Part shown: positions 46,127 through 54,556 of the stretch, piece after piece | How the letters are laid out: every line of letters begins with the position of its first letter | How positions within the stretch are numbered: the first letter of the stretch is position 1 | Assembly (NCBI RefSeq): GCF_019218755.1 | Contig: NZ_JAHUWZ010000002.1 | Span: 744,001 to 808,000, forward strand | DNA length: 64,000 bases | From: Acidovorax sp. sif1233 | Lineage (GTDB): Bacteria; Pseudomonadota; Gammaproteobacteria; Burkholderiales; Burkholderiaceae_C | Direction: 5' to 3' | The notes under the pieces: generated by a model | What the model was told of the DNA's origin: nothing | Seen by the model: the letters and a program-made list of their open reading frames with translations, nothing else | Database searches by the model: none | Program-made: the position numbers and the translations under genes

Positions 46127-47017
46127 CTACTTGATGAAGCGGCGCTCGGGCAGCGGTATCCACTCCACCTCGCCGGGCACCTGGCCCAGGGCCTGCGCAT
46201 CCCAGTCGTCCGCCGCCTGCACGATGCGCTCCTTGCGGCTGGAGACGAAGTTCCACCACATGTGGCGCGGCGCATCGAGGGCATCGCCGCCGATCACCAT
46301 GAGGCGCGCAGCGGCCTCGCCGGGCACGGACAGGCGCATGCCCTGGCCCGGCTCCACCACGGCGAGCAGTTGCGCACCCAGGGCTTCGCCATCGAGCTGC
46401 ACGGGGTTGTCCACCGTGTACACCGCCATCTCCTGGGCCAGCGCCGGGATTTCCAGCGTGGCGCCCCCGGGCAGCTGCACGTCGAGATACAGCGTGGGGG
46501 AATAGGTCGCCACCGGGGAGGTCTGCCCAAACGCGGTGCCGATGAGCACGCGCACCGTCGCGTCCCCCACGCGCACCTCGGGGATGGTGGCCGCCGGCGT
46601 GTGCACGAACGACGGCTCCGCCTCCTCGTGCGCCGTGGGCAGGGCCGCCCACAACTGGATGCCGTGGTTCACGTAGGCCGTGTCCGCCAGGCTTTCCGGG
46701 CGCCGCTCGGAATGCACGATGCCCCGGCCGGCCGTCATCCAGTTGATGGCGCCAGGCTCGATCTGCTGCACGTATCCCAGGCTGTCGCGGTGCATGATGG
46801 CGCCGGAAAACAGATAGGTCACGGTGGCCAGCCCGATGTGCGGATGGGGACGCACGTCGTGGCTGTCTCCCGGCACCACGGTCACGGGGCCGAAGTGGTC
46901 GAAGAACAGGAACGGCCCGACCGCCTGGCGCTGCACGGCGGGCAGCAGGCGGCGCACGGTGAAGCCGCCGCCCAGGTCCTTGGCGTGGCCCGTGAGTTGC
47001 AGGATCGGCCCGCTCAT
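46127..47017 (-). CDS. Pirin-family protein, large form
   Basis: A 296-residue bicupin of the pirin family. The N-terminal cupin has FLFFDHFGPV and HPHIGLATVTYLFSG, which contain the metal-binding histidines, and HSERRP. Some pirins act as quercetinases or iron-dependent regulators; function here is unknown. The ATG at 47017 overlaps the end of osmC by 4 bp. It is the last of five minus-strand genes starting from 49327. Confidence 0.9.
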   Translation of the reverse strand: MSGPILQLTGHAKDLGGGFTVRRLLPAVQRQAVGPFLFFDHFGPVTVVPGDSHDVRPHPHIGLATVTYLFSGAIMHRDSLGYVQQIEPGAINWMTAGRGIVHSERRPESLADTAYVNHGIQLWAALPTAHEEAEPSFVHTPAATIPEVRVGDATVRVLIGTAFGQTSPVATYSPTLYLDVQLPGGATLEIPALAQEMAVYTVDNPVQLDGEALGAQLLAVVEPGQGMRLSVPGEAAARLMVIGGDALDAPRHMWWNFVSSRKERIVQAADDWDAQALGQVPGEVEWIPLPERRFIK

Positions 47018-47421
47018 GGCATGCGCTCCGCCGAGGTGCCGATCTCCGTCGTCACGGTGGTCATGAGCTTGTGCACCGGGCATTTCTGCGCAACGGTTTC
47101 CAGCTCGCTGATCTGTGCGTCGGTCAGGTCGCCGCTGATCTGCAGCCGTGCCGAAAGGCGGTAGGTGCCGGCACGCTCGGCCGAGGCGTCGCGTTCGATC
47201 ACGGTGTGCACGTCCTGCACGGGCAGGCCCTTGCGGCGCGCGTACCACAGCACGGTGAGCGCCTTGCAGGCGCCCAGCGCCGCGTCGTACAGGTCATGCG
47301 GGTTCGGGCCGCTGTCGGCGCCGCCCTCTTGCACGCTGCCGTCGGCCACGAATTCGTGGCCGCGGATGTGCACGGCCTGGGCCATCGGCGCACCGGGGAT
47401 GCGCCGCAGTTCGATGGTCAT
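47014..47421 (-). CDS. OsmC-family peroxide/hydroperoxide-related protein
   Basis: A 135-residue OsmC/YhfA-type protein. Both conserved cysteines are present: GACKALTVLWYARRKG (peroxidatic) and KCPVHKLMT (resolving). OsmC and Ohr proteins reduce organic hydroperoxides using lipoyl-type thiols, while YhfA-like ones have unknown roles. Coupled to the pirin gene by an ATGA overlap and preceded by a flavodoxin gene. Confidence 0.9.
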   Translation of the reverse strand: MTIELRRIPGAPMAQAVHIRGHEFVADGSVQEGGADSGPNPHDLYDAALGACKALTVLWYARRKGLPVQDVHTVIERDASAERAGTYRLSARLQISGDLTDAQISELETVAQKCPVHKLMTTVTTEIGTSAERMP

Positions 47422-47472
47422 GGGAGCTTCTCCTTTGTTCTCGTGCGGGCCACTGTAGCGTGAAGCGCGCGC

Positions 47473-48027
47473 TCAGCGGGCCCAGCGCAGGGCCGCGGCC
47501 GCCACGCGTTCGCCGAACTGGCGGCCGGTCGCCAGGTCGCCCGGGAACATCTCGGCGGCCGAGGCGTCCGATGGCGACTGCGCCATGGCGCCGCTGAAGG
47601 AGCCGATCCAGTTCACGTCCTGGCGCGTGGCGGCCTTGGAGTTGGCAGGCATCATGCCGTTGCCCACCCAAAGGCCGCCATGCTGCATGGCCAGGTGGAA
47701 CAGGTAGTCCAGCGTGACCTGCTTGTCGCCGTTGGTGCTGGCGCTGTTGGTGAAGCCGGCGAAGAGCTTGTCCTTCCACGCCTGGCTGAACCAGGGCTTG
47801 GACGAGGCATCGGCGAATTTCTTGAACTGCCAGCTCGGCCCCGCCATGTAGGTGGGCGAACCAAAAATGATGGCGCTGGCGCCGGCCAGCGTGTCCCAGC
47901 CTCCCTCGGGCAGGTTGCCGTCCGCATCGATCGCGACAAGCTCGGCGCCCGCGCCTTCGGCCACGGCCTGGGCCAGGCGCTGGGTGTGGCCGTAGCCCGA
48001 GTGGTAAACAACGGCGATGTGTGCCAT
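47473..48027 (-). CDS. Flavodoxin/WrbA-like NAD(P)H-dependent FMN protein
   Basis: A 184-residue flavodoxin fold protein. FMN phosphate loop HSGYGHTQRLAQAV (residues about 8-21) and the isoalloxazine loops IIFGSPTYMAGPSWQFK and GLWVGNGMMP are visible. WrbA-type quinone reductases (two-electron) are the best match, at slightly shorter length. The ATG at 48027 is preceded by AGGAG. Located between OsmC and DoxX, it may detoxify quinones. Confidence 0.88.
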   Translation of the reverse strand: MAHIAVVYHSGYGHTQRLAQAVAEGAGAELVAIDADGNLPEGGWDTLAGASAIIFGSPTYMAGPSWQFKKFADASSKPWFSQAWKDKLFAGFTNSASTNGDKQVTLDYLFHLAMQHGGLWVGNGMMPANSKAATRQDVNWIGSFSGAMAQSPSDASAAEMFPGDLATGRQFGERVAAAALRWAR

Positions 48028-48165
48028 GAAGAAACTCCTGATGGGGAAGCAAGCAGTGAATGAAAACAGGTGGAAATCAGAAAAACAGGCGCGGCGCAAG
48101 GGCGTGCATGGGCTGCGCTGCCCGCGCACGCCGCAGCCGTAGCGGCCCGGCCCCGTCAGCGCAGT

Positions 48166-48579
48166 TCAGCGCGCACCGCGCCGGGCGTCCAGGCTCCAGC
48201 CGCCCGCGCCAAACGCGACGAGGGCCAGCAGGCCGCCGCTGATGGCGACGTTCTTGAAGAACATGAGCTGCTGCATCATCTGCTTGTCGGCGGGCAGGCT
48301 CCAGTACGCGTGGAAGAAAAAGCTGGCCACCAGCGTGAAGAGCGCCAGCGCGAGGGCCGCAAAGCGCGTGCCAAGGCCGAAGATGAGCGCCAGGCTGCCC
48401 AGCACCTCGACGGCCGCGGCCACGGCGGCAGCGACGGTCGGCATGGGCAGCCCCACCGAACCGATGTAGCCCACGGTACCGGCAAAGCCGGTGATCTTGC
48501 CGATGCCCGCGGGCAGGAACAGGGCCGCCAGCAGCAGGCGGGACGCCAGGGCCAGGGGATTTTGCAGGGATGTGAACAT
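48166..48579 (-). CDS. DoxX-family membrane protein
   Basis: A 137-residue four-helix protein of the DoxX/YphA family (LASRLLLAALFLPAGIGKITGFAGTVGYI, ASFFFHAYW, FFKNVAISGGLLALV). DoxX proteins associate with thiosulfate:quinone oxidoreductases or, in mycobacteria, with redox defence; here the redox neighbours point the same way. A 138-bp spacer to the flavodoxin gene contains no recognisable element. Confidence 0.9.
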   Translation of the reverse strand: MFTSLQNPLALASRLLLAALFLPAGIGKITGFAGTVGYIGSVGLPMPTVAAAVAAAVEVLGSLALIFGLGTRFAALALALFTLVASFFFHAYWSLPADKQMMQQLMFFKNVAISGGLLALVAFGAGGWSLDARRGAR

Positions 48580-48625
48580 GGTGAACTCCTGGAGAAGTGG
48601 TTGCTAAAAGAACGTCAGGTAACTA

Positions 48626-49327
48626 TCAGGCGGCCAGATCAAACACCAGCACCTCGGCATCGTGGCCATGGGTCAACGACAAGGCGGTTTCGTTCTCGAT
48701 CAGCGCGGCGTCGCCGCCCGACAGAGCATTTCCATTCACCGTGAGCCCGCCACGCACAAGGTGCACGTAGGCCTTGCGCGCCGGGTTCAGGGCCAGTGTG
48801 ACGGCCTCGCCGGCATTGAGCAAGCCGGCGTACAGGGAGGCGTCGGCGTGGATCGTGACCGAGCCCTGCGCACCGTCGGGAGAGGCCACCAGGCACAGCG
48901 CGCCCCGCTTGCTCGCCTCGGCAAAGGTCTTTTGCTCATAGCTTGGCGGGATGCCGCGCGCGTTCGGCTCGATCCATATCTGCAGGAAGTGCGTCGTCTG
49001 TCCCGGCGCATGGTTGAACTCGCTGTGCATCACGCCCGAACCCGCGCTCATGCGCTGCACGTCGCCCGGCGGAATGCCCAGGATGTTGCCCATGCTGTCC
49101 TTGTGGGCCAGCTCGCCCGACAGCACGTAGCTGATGATTTCCATGTCCCGGTGGCCGTGCGTGCCAAACCCCGTGCCCGGCGCAATGCGGTCTTCGTTGA
49201 TGACACGCAGGTTGCCAAAGCCCATGTGGGCCGGATCGTAGTAGCCGGCGAACGAGAAGCTGTGGAACGAATGGAGCCACCCATGGTCGGCATGGCCCCG
49301 GTCTTGTGATTTGCGAACAGTCAGCAT
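48626..49327 (-). CDS. Pirin-family protein, YhaK-type
   Basis: A 233-residue pirin of the YhaK type. The metal-binding stretch [26 protein letters not shown] and the HSEFNH motif are present. The ATG at 49327 is chosen because AAAGGAG lies 8 nt before it; the alternative upstream start would include that site. It is the first gene of the minus-strand redox cluster and faces the LysR gene, its probable regulator. Confidence 0.9.
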   Translation of the reverse strand: MLTVRKSQDRGHADHGWLHSFHSFSFAGYYDPAHMGFGNLRVINEDRIAPGTGFGTHGHRDMEIISYVLSGELAHKDSMGNILGIPPGDVQRMSAGSGVMHSEFNHAPGQTTHFLQIWIEPNARGIPPSYEQKTFAEASKRGALCLVASPDGAQGSVTIHADASLYAGLLNAGEAVTLALNPARKAYVHLVRGGLTVNGNALSGGDAALIENETALSLTHGHDAEVLVFDLAA

Positions 49328-49401
49328 GGCGCGTGCTCCTTTCAAGCCCCCACTGTAGAACCCGGGTCCAGCACGCAGGGGCTGCCAGATTGATGGAACC
49401 G

Positions 49402-49416
49402 TTCAAATAATCTGAA
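49402..49416. promoter_or_regulatory. LysR-type T-N11-A box
   Basis: TTCA-N7-TGAA (TTCAAATAATCTGAA), a 15-bp interrupted palindrome, contains TCA-N7-TGA, the classical T-N11-A motif of LysR proteins. It lies between the divergent YhaK-type pirin (start 49327) and the LysR gene (start 49433), as typical for LysR autoregulation plus divergent activation. Confidence 0.7.
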
Positions 49417-49432
49417 TTAACATGGCGCCACC

Positions 49433-50371
49433 ATGCAAAATGCCCGTGATGTCCTGACCCCTGACGCATTGACCATGCTGCAGGTGATCGCCGAGGCGGG
49501 CAGTTTCGCCGCCGCCGCCCGGCAGCTCGGCCTGGTGCCCAGCGCCCTCACCTACCGCGTGCGCCAGATCGAGGACGCGCTGGATGTGCTGCTGTTCGAC
49601 CGCAGCGCCCGGCAGGCCAAGCCCACAGAGGCGGGCGTCGAACTGCTGCGCGAAGGCGCACGCCTGCTGCAGGACATCGATGCCGTGGCCCACCGGGTGC
49701 GCCGCGTGGCCACCGGCTGGGAGCCGCAGCTCACCATTTCGGTCGATGGCGCGATCTCGCCGCACACCATGCTGGAGCTGGTGGACGCGTTCTACGCCAT
49801 GGCCCCGCCCACCCGGCTGAAACTGCGCGACGGCATCATGACCGGCACCCTGGAGGCCCTGACCTCGGGCCGGGCCGACCTGGCCATCGGCGTGTCGGTC
49901 GCCGGCGCCAACGTGGCCGGCCTGCAGCAGGCGCCCCTGGGGGACCTGCTGTTCATCTACGTGGTGGCGCCGCACCACCCGCTGGCCTCCGCGCCCGAGC
50001 CCATCACCGATGCCATGCTGCTGCAGCACCGCGCAGTGGCGGTGGCCGATTCGGCCACACGCGGCGGCGCCACCATGGGCCTGCTGGGCGGACAGGACGT
50101 GCTCACCGTGGACACCATGCAGGCCAAGGTGCGCGTGCAGCTGCGCGGCCTGGGCGGCGGCTTCCTGCCCGAACCCATGGTGCGCCCGTACCTCGAGGCC
50201 GGCAGGCTGGTGGCGCGCCGCGTGGCGCGCCCCGAACGCAACGTCCGCGTGCACTACGCCTGGGGCGGCCCGGGCTTCACGGCCCCCGGCCGCGCGCTGC
50301 AATGGTGGCTCCATCAGCTGCAAAGCCCCGCCACCCGCCGCGCTCTGCTGGAAAACCACCATCATTTCTGA
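49433..50371 (+). CDS. LysR-family regulator of the pirin/redox cluster
   Basis: A 312-residue LysR regulator. Helix-turn-helix in the first 60 residues (LQVIAEAGSFAAAARQLGLVPSALTYRVRQIEDAL) and a two-subdomain effector domain after. It is divergent from the run of five minus-strand genes (YhaK-type pirin, DoxX, flavodoxin, OsmC, pirin). I recall this LysR-pirin arrangement from many proteobacteria, with induction by electrophiles or quinones suggested for some; the inducer here is unknown. Confidence 0.92.
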   Translation: MQNARDVLTPDALTMLQVIAEAGSFAAAARQLGLVPSALTYRVRQIEDALDVLLFDRSARQAKPTEAGVELLREGARLLQDIDAVAHRVRRVATGWEPQLTISVDGAISPHTMLELVDAFYAMAPPTRLKLRDGIMTGTLEALTSGRADLAIGVSVAGANVAGLQQAPLGDLLFIYVVAPHHPLASAPEPITDAMLLQHRAVAVADSATRGGATMGLLGGQDVLTVDTMQAKVRVQLRGLGGGFLPEPMVRPYLEAGRLVARRVARPERNVRVHYAWGGPGFTAPGRALQWWLHQLQSPATRRALLENHHHF

Positions 50372-50489
50372 TCCGGCGCACACGCCCACGCGCCGCAGCG
50401 CGTGTAGAGTGGTTCCTGTTGCATGGCATTTGCGCTCACGCGCGCAGGGCCGTGTATTTCACCTGCCGACCGTCATCGAAAGGCCTTCC

Positions 50490-51638
50490 ATGAGCAACCC
50501 CGTTCCACGCCCCGCCAAACGGCACCGACGCACCGCAGCCTTCGGGCCATCCGCCTCCGTGCCGGCCACGGACGCGGCGCCCACCACGTATTCGGGGGCC
50601 GCGCAGCGGCACTTCGCCATCATCGGCGCCGGCATGGCGGGCATTGCCTGCGCCCGCACGCTGGTGCAGGCAGGGCACCGCGTGACGGTGTTCGAGAAAT
50701 CGGCGCAGGCCGGTGGCCGCACCGCCACCATCGACAGCCCGTTCGGCAACTTTGACGCGGGCGCGCAGTACTTCACCGTGCGCGATCCGCGCTTCGCGCG
50801 CGCCATCGACACCGTGCCCGGCATCTGCAAGCGCTGGAGCGCCAATTCCGTGCAGGTGCTCGACGCCACCGGCCGCGTGGCCGCCGCCGGCCTGCCCCAT
50901 CGCGAGGCGCACTGGGTGGCCAGCCCGGGCATGCAGTCGCTGGTGGCCACCTGGGCCGAGCCGCTGCACCAGGCAGGCCAGCTGGTCACCGGCACGCGCG
51001 TGGTCCGCATCGAACGCGACTCCGTGAATGCCCCCGGCTGGCAGCTTCGCACCGAAGGCCCGGGCGGCACCCAGCGCGTCTACGCGGGTTTTGACGCCGT
51101 GCTGCTCGCGCAGCCGTCGGTGCCCGCCCAGGCGCTCCTGGCCAGCTCGGCGCTGGACACGCCGCTCACCGAAGCGCTTTCCACCGTCGCCATCGCTCCC
51201 TGCTGGACGCTCATGCTGGCCTACCCCCAGGCCGTGCGCCCCGGGCTCACCACGCTGGGCCCGCAATGGAACGCAGCGCGCAGCACCCACCACCGGATTG
51301 CCTGGCTGGCGCGCGAATCGTCCAAGCCCGGCCGCAACGTGATCGAGCGCTGGACGGTCCAGGCCAGCCCGGCCTGGTCCGCCGAGCACCTGGAAGACGA
51401 CGAAGGCCGCGTGCAGGCCAAGCTCATCAAGGCGTTCGCCGAGGTCACCGGCATCCGGGCCGAACCCGCCCATGCCGACACGCGCCGCTGGCGCTACGCG
51501 CAAACCACGCACCCGCTGGGCCGCAGCCACCTGTGGGACGCGGGCATGGGCCTGGGCGCCTGCGGCGACTGGTGCCTGGGCCACCGGGTGGAGGATGCCT
51601 TCGTGTCGGGCCTGGAGCTGGCACTCGCGGTGGCATGA
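50490..51638 (+). CDS. Renalase-like FAD-dependent oxidoreductase
   Basis: A 382-residue protein with a 40-residue basic/Ala-rich front part, then the FAD-binding fold [31 protein letters not shown] and the amine-oxidase-like [21 protein letters not shown]. This matches renalase-like NAD(P)H isomer oxidases. The C-terminal signature [21 protein letters not shown] is typical of the group. The stop overlaps the gluQ start by 4 bp. Confidence 0.88.
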   Translation: MSNPVPRPAKRHRRTAAFGPSASVPATDAAPTTYSGAAQRHFAIIGAGMAGIACARTLVQAGHRVTVFEKSAQAGGRTATIDSPFGNFDAGAQYFTVRDPRFARAIDTVPGICKRWSANSVQVLDATGRVAAAGLPHREAHWVASPGMQSLVATWAEPLHQAGQLVTGTRVVRIERDSVNAPGWQLRTEGPGGTQRVYAGFDAVLLAQPSVPAQALLASSALDTPLTEALSTVAIAPCWTLMLAYPQAVRPGLTTLGPQWNAARSTHHRIAWLARESSKPGRNVIERWTVQASPAWSAEHLEDDEGRVQAKLIKAFAEVTGIRAEPAHADTRRWRYAQTTHPLGRSHLWDAGMGLGACGDWCLGHRVEDAFVSGLELALAVA

Positions 51639-52612
51639 CGGCGGGCGTGGCCGCGGGGCCCCGCTACACCGGCCGGTTCGCGCCCTCTCCCACGGGCCCG
51701 CTGCACGCGGGCTCGCTGGTGGCCGCCCTGGCCAGCTGGCTCGACGCCCGGGCCCACCAGGGGCGCTGGCTGGTGCGCATCGAGGACGTGGACACGCCAC
51801 GCTGCGTGGAAGGCGCCGGTGAGTTCATCCTGCGGCAGCTGGCCACCTGCGGCCTGGTGCCCGATGCGCCGCCGGTCTGGCAATCCACCCGCGGCGCGCT
51901 GTACCAGCGGGCGCTGGACCAGTTGATCGCGCAGCACCATGCCTACCCCTGCGCCTGCTCGCGCAAGGACATCGAAGAAGCCCAGGCGGCCCTGGGCCAT
52001 GCGCGCGAGCGGCATGCGGCACTCCCCTACCCCGGCACCTGCCGCCACGGCCTGCACGGGCGCACCGGCCGCTCCTGGCGCTTCAATGCCACAGAGTTTC
52101 AGCCAGATCAGGCCCTGGCGCATACGGATCAAGCGCAAGTAGCTACATATTCGATAGCATCCGGCATCCTCGACTGGCAGGACCGCCGCCTGGGCACACA
52201 GCGGCAGGACGTTGCCCATGCCGTGGGCGACTTCGTGCTGCGCCGGGCCGACGGGCTCTGGGCCTACCAGCTCGCGGTCGTCGTGGACGATGCGGACCAG
52301 GGCATGACCCATGTCGTGCGCGGCGAGGACCTGGCCGACAACACGCCCCGGCAGATCCTGCTGCAGCAGGCCCTGGGCGTGCCCACGCCCCGCTACCTGC
52401 ACACGCCGCTGGTGTGCGGCGAGAACGGCGAAAAGCTGTCCAAGCAGAACGGGGCCCGGGCGCTGGAGCTGGCCGTCCCCCTGCAGGCACTGGCCGGGGC
52501 CGCGCAGGTGCTGGGCCTGCCGCCGCTGACAGATCCGAACACCCGTTGCATCTCGGATGCGCTGACCCTCTGGGTGGCAGCGTGGCGACGAAACTACAAT
52601 GTCGCACCGTGA
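51635..52612 (+). CDS. gluQ: Glutamyl-Q tRNA(Asp) synthetase
   Basis: A 325-residue paralogue of GluRS lacking the anticodon-binding domain; it attaches glutamate to queuosine in tRNA(Asp). HIGH-type motif [11 protein letters not shown] (about 17-27), zinc ligands in CACSRKD and YPGTCRHG, and the KMSKS-like EKLSKQ. It is longer than the E. coli enzyme. Residues about 155-175 are encoded by a dispersed palindromic repeat (52097-52158). It is coupled to trmB through a GTGA overlap. Confidence 0.93.
   Translation: MTAGVAAGPRYTGRFAPSPTGPLHAGSLVAALASWLDARAHQGRWLVRIEDVDTPRCVEGAGEFILRQLATCGLVPDAPPVWQSTRGALYQRALDQLIAQHHAYPCACSRKDIEEAQAALGHARERHAALPYPGTCRHGLHGRTGRSWRFNATEFQPDQALAHTDQAQVATYSIASGILDWQDRRLGTQRQDVAHAVGDFVLRRADGLWAYQLAVVVDDADQGMTHVVRGEDLADNTPRQILLQQALGVPTPRYLHTPLVCGENGEKLSKQNGARALELAVPLQALAGAAQVLGLPPLTDPNTRCISDALTLWVAAWRRNYNVAP
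52097..52158 (-). repeat. Dispersed palindromic repeat, copy 7, inside gluQ
   Basis: Reverse to the gene: TTTCAGCCAGATCAGGCC, then CTGGCGCATACGGATCAAGC and GCAAGTAGCTACATATTCG. Compared with the forward consensus it carries TAGCT, TTGCGCTT, GCGCCAG and GGCC in order and spacing. It is read as [20 protein letters not shown], without a stop. Confidence 0.7.
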
Positions 52613-53376
52613 CCGAACTGACCCACAACGCCTCCACCCCCGCCGCCGCGCCAGCCGCGCCCTCTGCGGCCTCCACGACAACTGGTGGAGCCCCCGCCGG
52701 CGTGAGCCATCCCAAGACCATCAAGAGCTTCGTGCGCCGCGCCGGCCGCACCACGACGGGCCAGGCCAAGGCCTTTGAACACCTGGGGCCCCGCTTCATC
52801 CTGCCCTATGCGCCCGCGCCGCTGGATGCCCCCGCGGCCTTTGGCCGCACGGCCCCGCTGGTGCTGGAGATCGGATTCGGCATGGGCGAGGCCACGGCCC
52901 ATATCGCCGGGGTCCGCCCGGACGACAACTTCCTGTGCTGCGAAGTGCACGAACCCGGCGTGGGCGCCCTGCTCAAGCGCATCGGCGAGCAGGGGCTGAC
53001 CAACATCCGCATCCTCCAGCACGATGCCGTGGAGGTGATCGACCACATGCTGCCCGACGGCAGCCTGGATGGCGTGCATATCTTCTTCCCCGACCCCTGG
53101 CACAAGAAGAAACACAACAAGCGCCGCCTGATCCAGGCGCCCCTGGTGGCCAAGCTGGCCGCGCGGCTGAAGCCCGGCGGCTACCTGCATTGCGCCACGG
53201 ACTGGCAGCCCTATGCCGAGCAGATGCTGCAGGTACTGGCCGCCGAGCCCCGGCTCCAGAACACCGCCACGGGCTTCGCCCCGCAACCCGGCTACCGGCC
53301 CCTCACCAAGTTCGAGAACCGCGGCCTGCGGCTGGGGCACGGTGTGTGGGATGTTGTGTTCGTGCGACGCCATTGA
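52609..53376 (+). CDS. trmB: tRNA (guanine-N7)-methyltransferase TrmB, GTG start
   Basis: A 255-residue class I methyltransferase making m7G46 in tRNA. The SAM motif [45 protein letters not shown] and the terminal FENRG(L)RLGHGVWD are typical. The start is a GTG overlapping the gluQ stop (GTGA); another GTG begins SHPKTIKSF later. A Thr/Ala-rich N-terminal extension of about 30 residues precedes the core. Confidence 0.94.
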   Translation: MTELTHNASTPAAAPAAPSAASTTTGGAPAGVSHPKTIKSFVRRAGRTTTGQAKAFEHLGPRFILPYAPAPLDAPAAFGRTAPLVLEIGFGMGEATAHIAGVRPDDNFLCCEVHEPGVGALLKRIGEQGLTNIRILQHDAVEVIDHMLPDGSLDGVHIFFPDPWHKKKHNKRRLIQAPLVAKLAARLKPGGYLHCATDWQPYAEQMLQVLAAEPRLQNTATGFAPQPGYRPLTKFENRGLRLGHGVWDVVFVRRH

Positions 53377-53410
53377 CAACATGACCGCGCCGGCCCACCG
53401 TACACCACCC

Positions 53411-54463
53411 ATGAAGCCCATTCTTCAGAACCTGGTTGAGATGACCGGCCACCGCGACCACCTGCGGCTGGAGGTGTCGGTGCTGTCCACGCTGCAAAAG
53501 CTCAGCGGCATCGTTGAAGTCAGGGCCCTGGAGCTGTTCACGCATGCCGGCGTGCCCCACGTGCGTCCACGCACCTGGGTGGAAGAGGGGCACCTGGTGT
53601 CCACCGACTCGGAAGCCGCCGCAGACCCCCGGCGGGAAACGCTGGACCAGTATCCCGCCCTGCGCGAATGCGTCGCGAGCCACGGCGACAGCGCGCTGGC
53701 CTCGCCGCGCAAGGGCCGCCATGTGCTCTGGCTGCCGGTGTGGATGCACGACAAGGTCAACACCTGCCTGGAAATCACGCACTCCCGCCCGTTCTCGGCG
53801 CACAAGCTCGAAGTGCTCAAGGGCGTGTTCCAGGTCTACCAGAACTACCAGAGCCTGCTCGACTACAGCGAACGCGACGCGCTCACGGGCCTGTTCAACC
53901 GCAAGACCTTCGACGAACAGTTCTCGCGCCACGCCGTGAGCGGGCTGGCCAGCAGCCGTTCGGGGCCCCTGACCGAATCGTTCCCGCCTGAAGAAGGCTC
54001 ATTGCCCGGCGAACCGGTGCAGCAGTGGCTGGCGGTGGTGGACATCGACCATTTCAAGCTGGTGAACGACCGCTTCGGCCACCTGTATGGCGACGAGGTG
54101 CTGATCCTCATTGCCAACATCCTGCGCAGTTCGTTCCGCAGCCATGACCGCATCTTCCGTTTTGGCGGCGAAGAGTTCGTGGTGCTGCTGCGCTCCACCA
54201 CATTGAGCACGGCCCACCGGGTCTTCAACCGCTTTCGCCTGGCGGTGCAGGAGTACCCTTTTCCCCAGGTGGGCCAGGTCACCGTGAGCCTGGGCTTCGT
54301 GAGCACGGCCCGGGGCTCGCCGGTGGAAATACTGGGCCAGGCCGACCAGGCGCTTTACTACGCCAAGGAACATGGCCGCAACCAGGTCTGCTTCTACGAT
54401 GAACTGGTGGCCACCGGCCATCTGTCCGCCAAGGTCGCCAACGACGACGTCGAGCTGTTCTAG
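53411..54463 (+). CDS. Diguanylate cyclase (GGEEF) with N-terminal GAF-like region
   Basis: A 350-residue cytoplasmic protein starting MKPILQNLVEMTGHRD (an ATG at 53381 is an alternative). The first 160 residues form a sensor-like region of GAF type (uncertain). The GGDEF domain begins at about 160 (DALTGLFNRKTF) and has VDIDHFKLVND and FGGEEFVVLL (about 250). The sequence between these has a 30-residue Ser/Pro-rich loop insertion. It ends 93 bp before the convergent HD-GYP gene. Confidence 0.88.
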   Translation: MKPILQNLVEMTGHRDHLRLEVSVLSTLQKLSGIVEVRALELFTHAGVPHVRPRTWVEEGHLVSTDSEAAADPRRETLDQYPALRECVASHGDSALASPRKGRHVLWLPVWMHDKVNTCLEITHSRPFSAHKLEVLKGVFQVYQNYQSLLDYSERDALTGLFNRKTFDEQFSRHAVSGLASSRSGPLTESFPPEEGSLPGEPVQQWLAVVDIDHFKLVNDRFGHLYGDEVLILIANILRSSFRSHDRIFRFGGEEFVVLLRSTTLSTAHRVFNRFRLAVQEYPFPQVGQVTVSLGFVSTARGSPVEILGQADQALYYAKEHGRNQVCFYDELVATGHLSAKVANDDVELF

Positions 54464-54556
54464 CAAGCGGCCGGCTGTCTCGCGCGGCGTTCCCCGGCGG
54501 CAGCCATCGCGCCGCAGCCGCTCGAAGGAGGCAGCGCCCGTACCCGGCGCGCGCCG

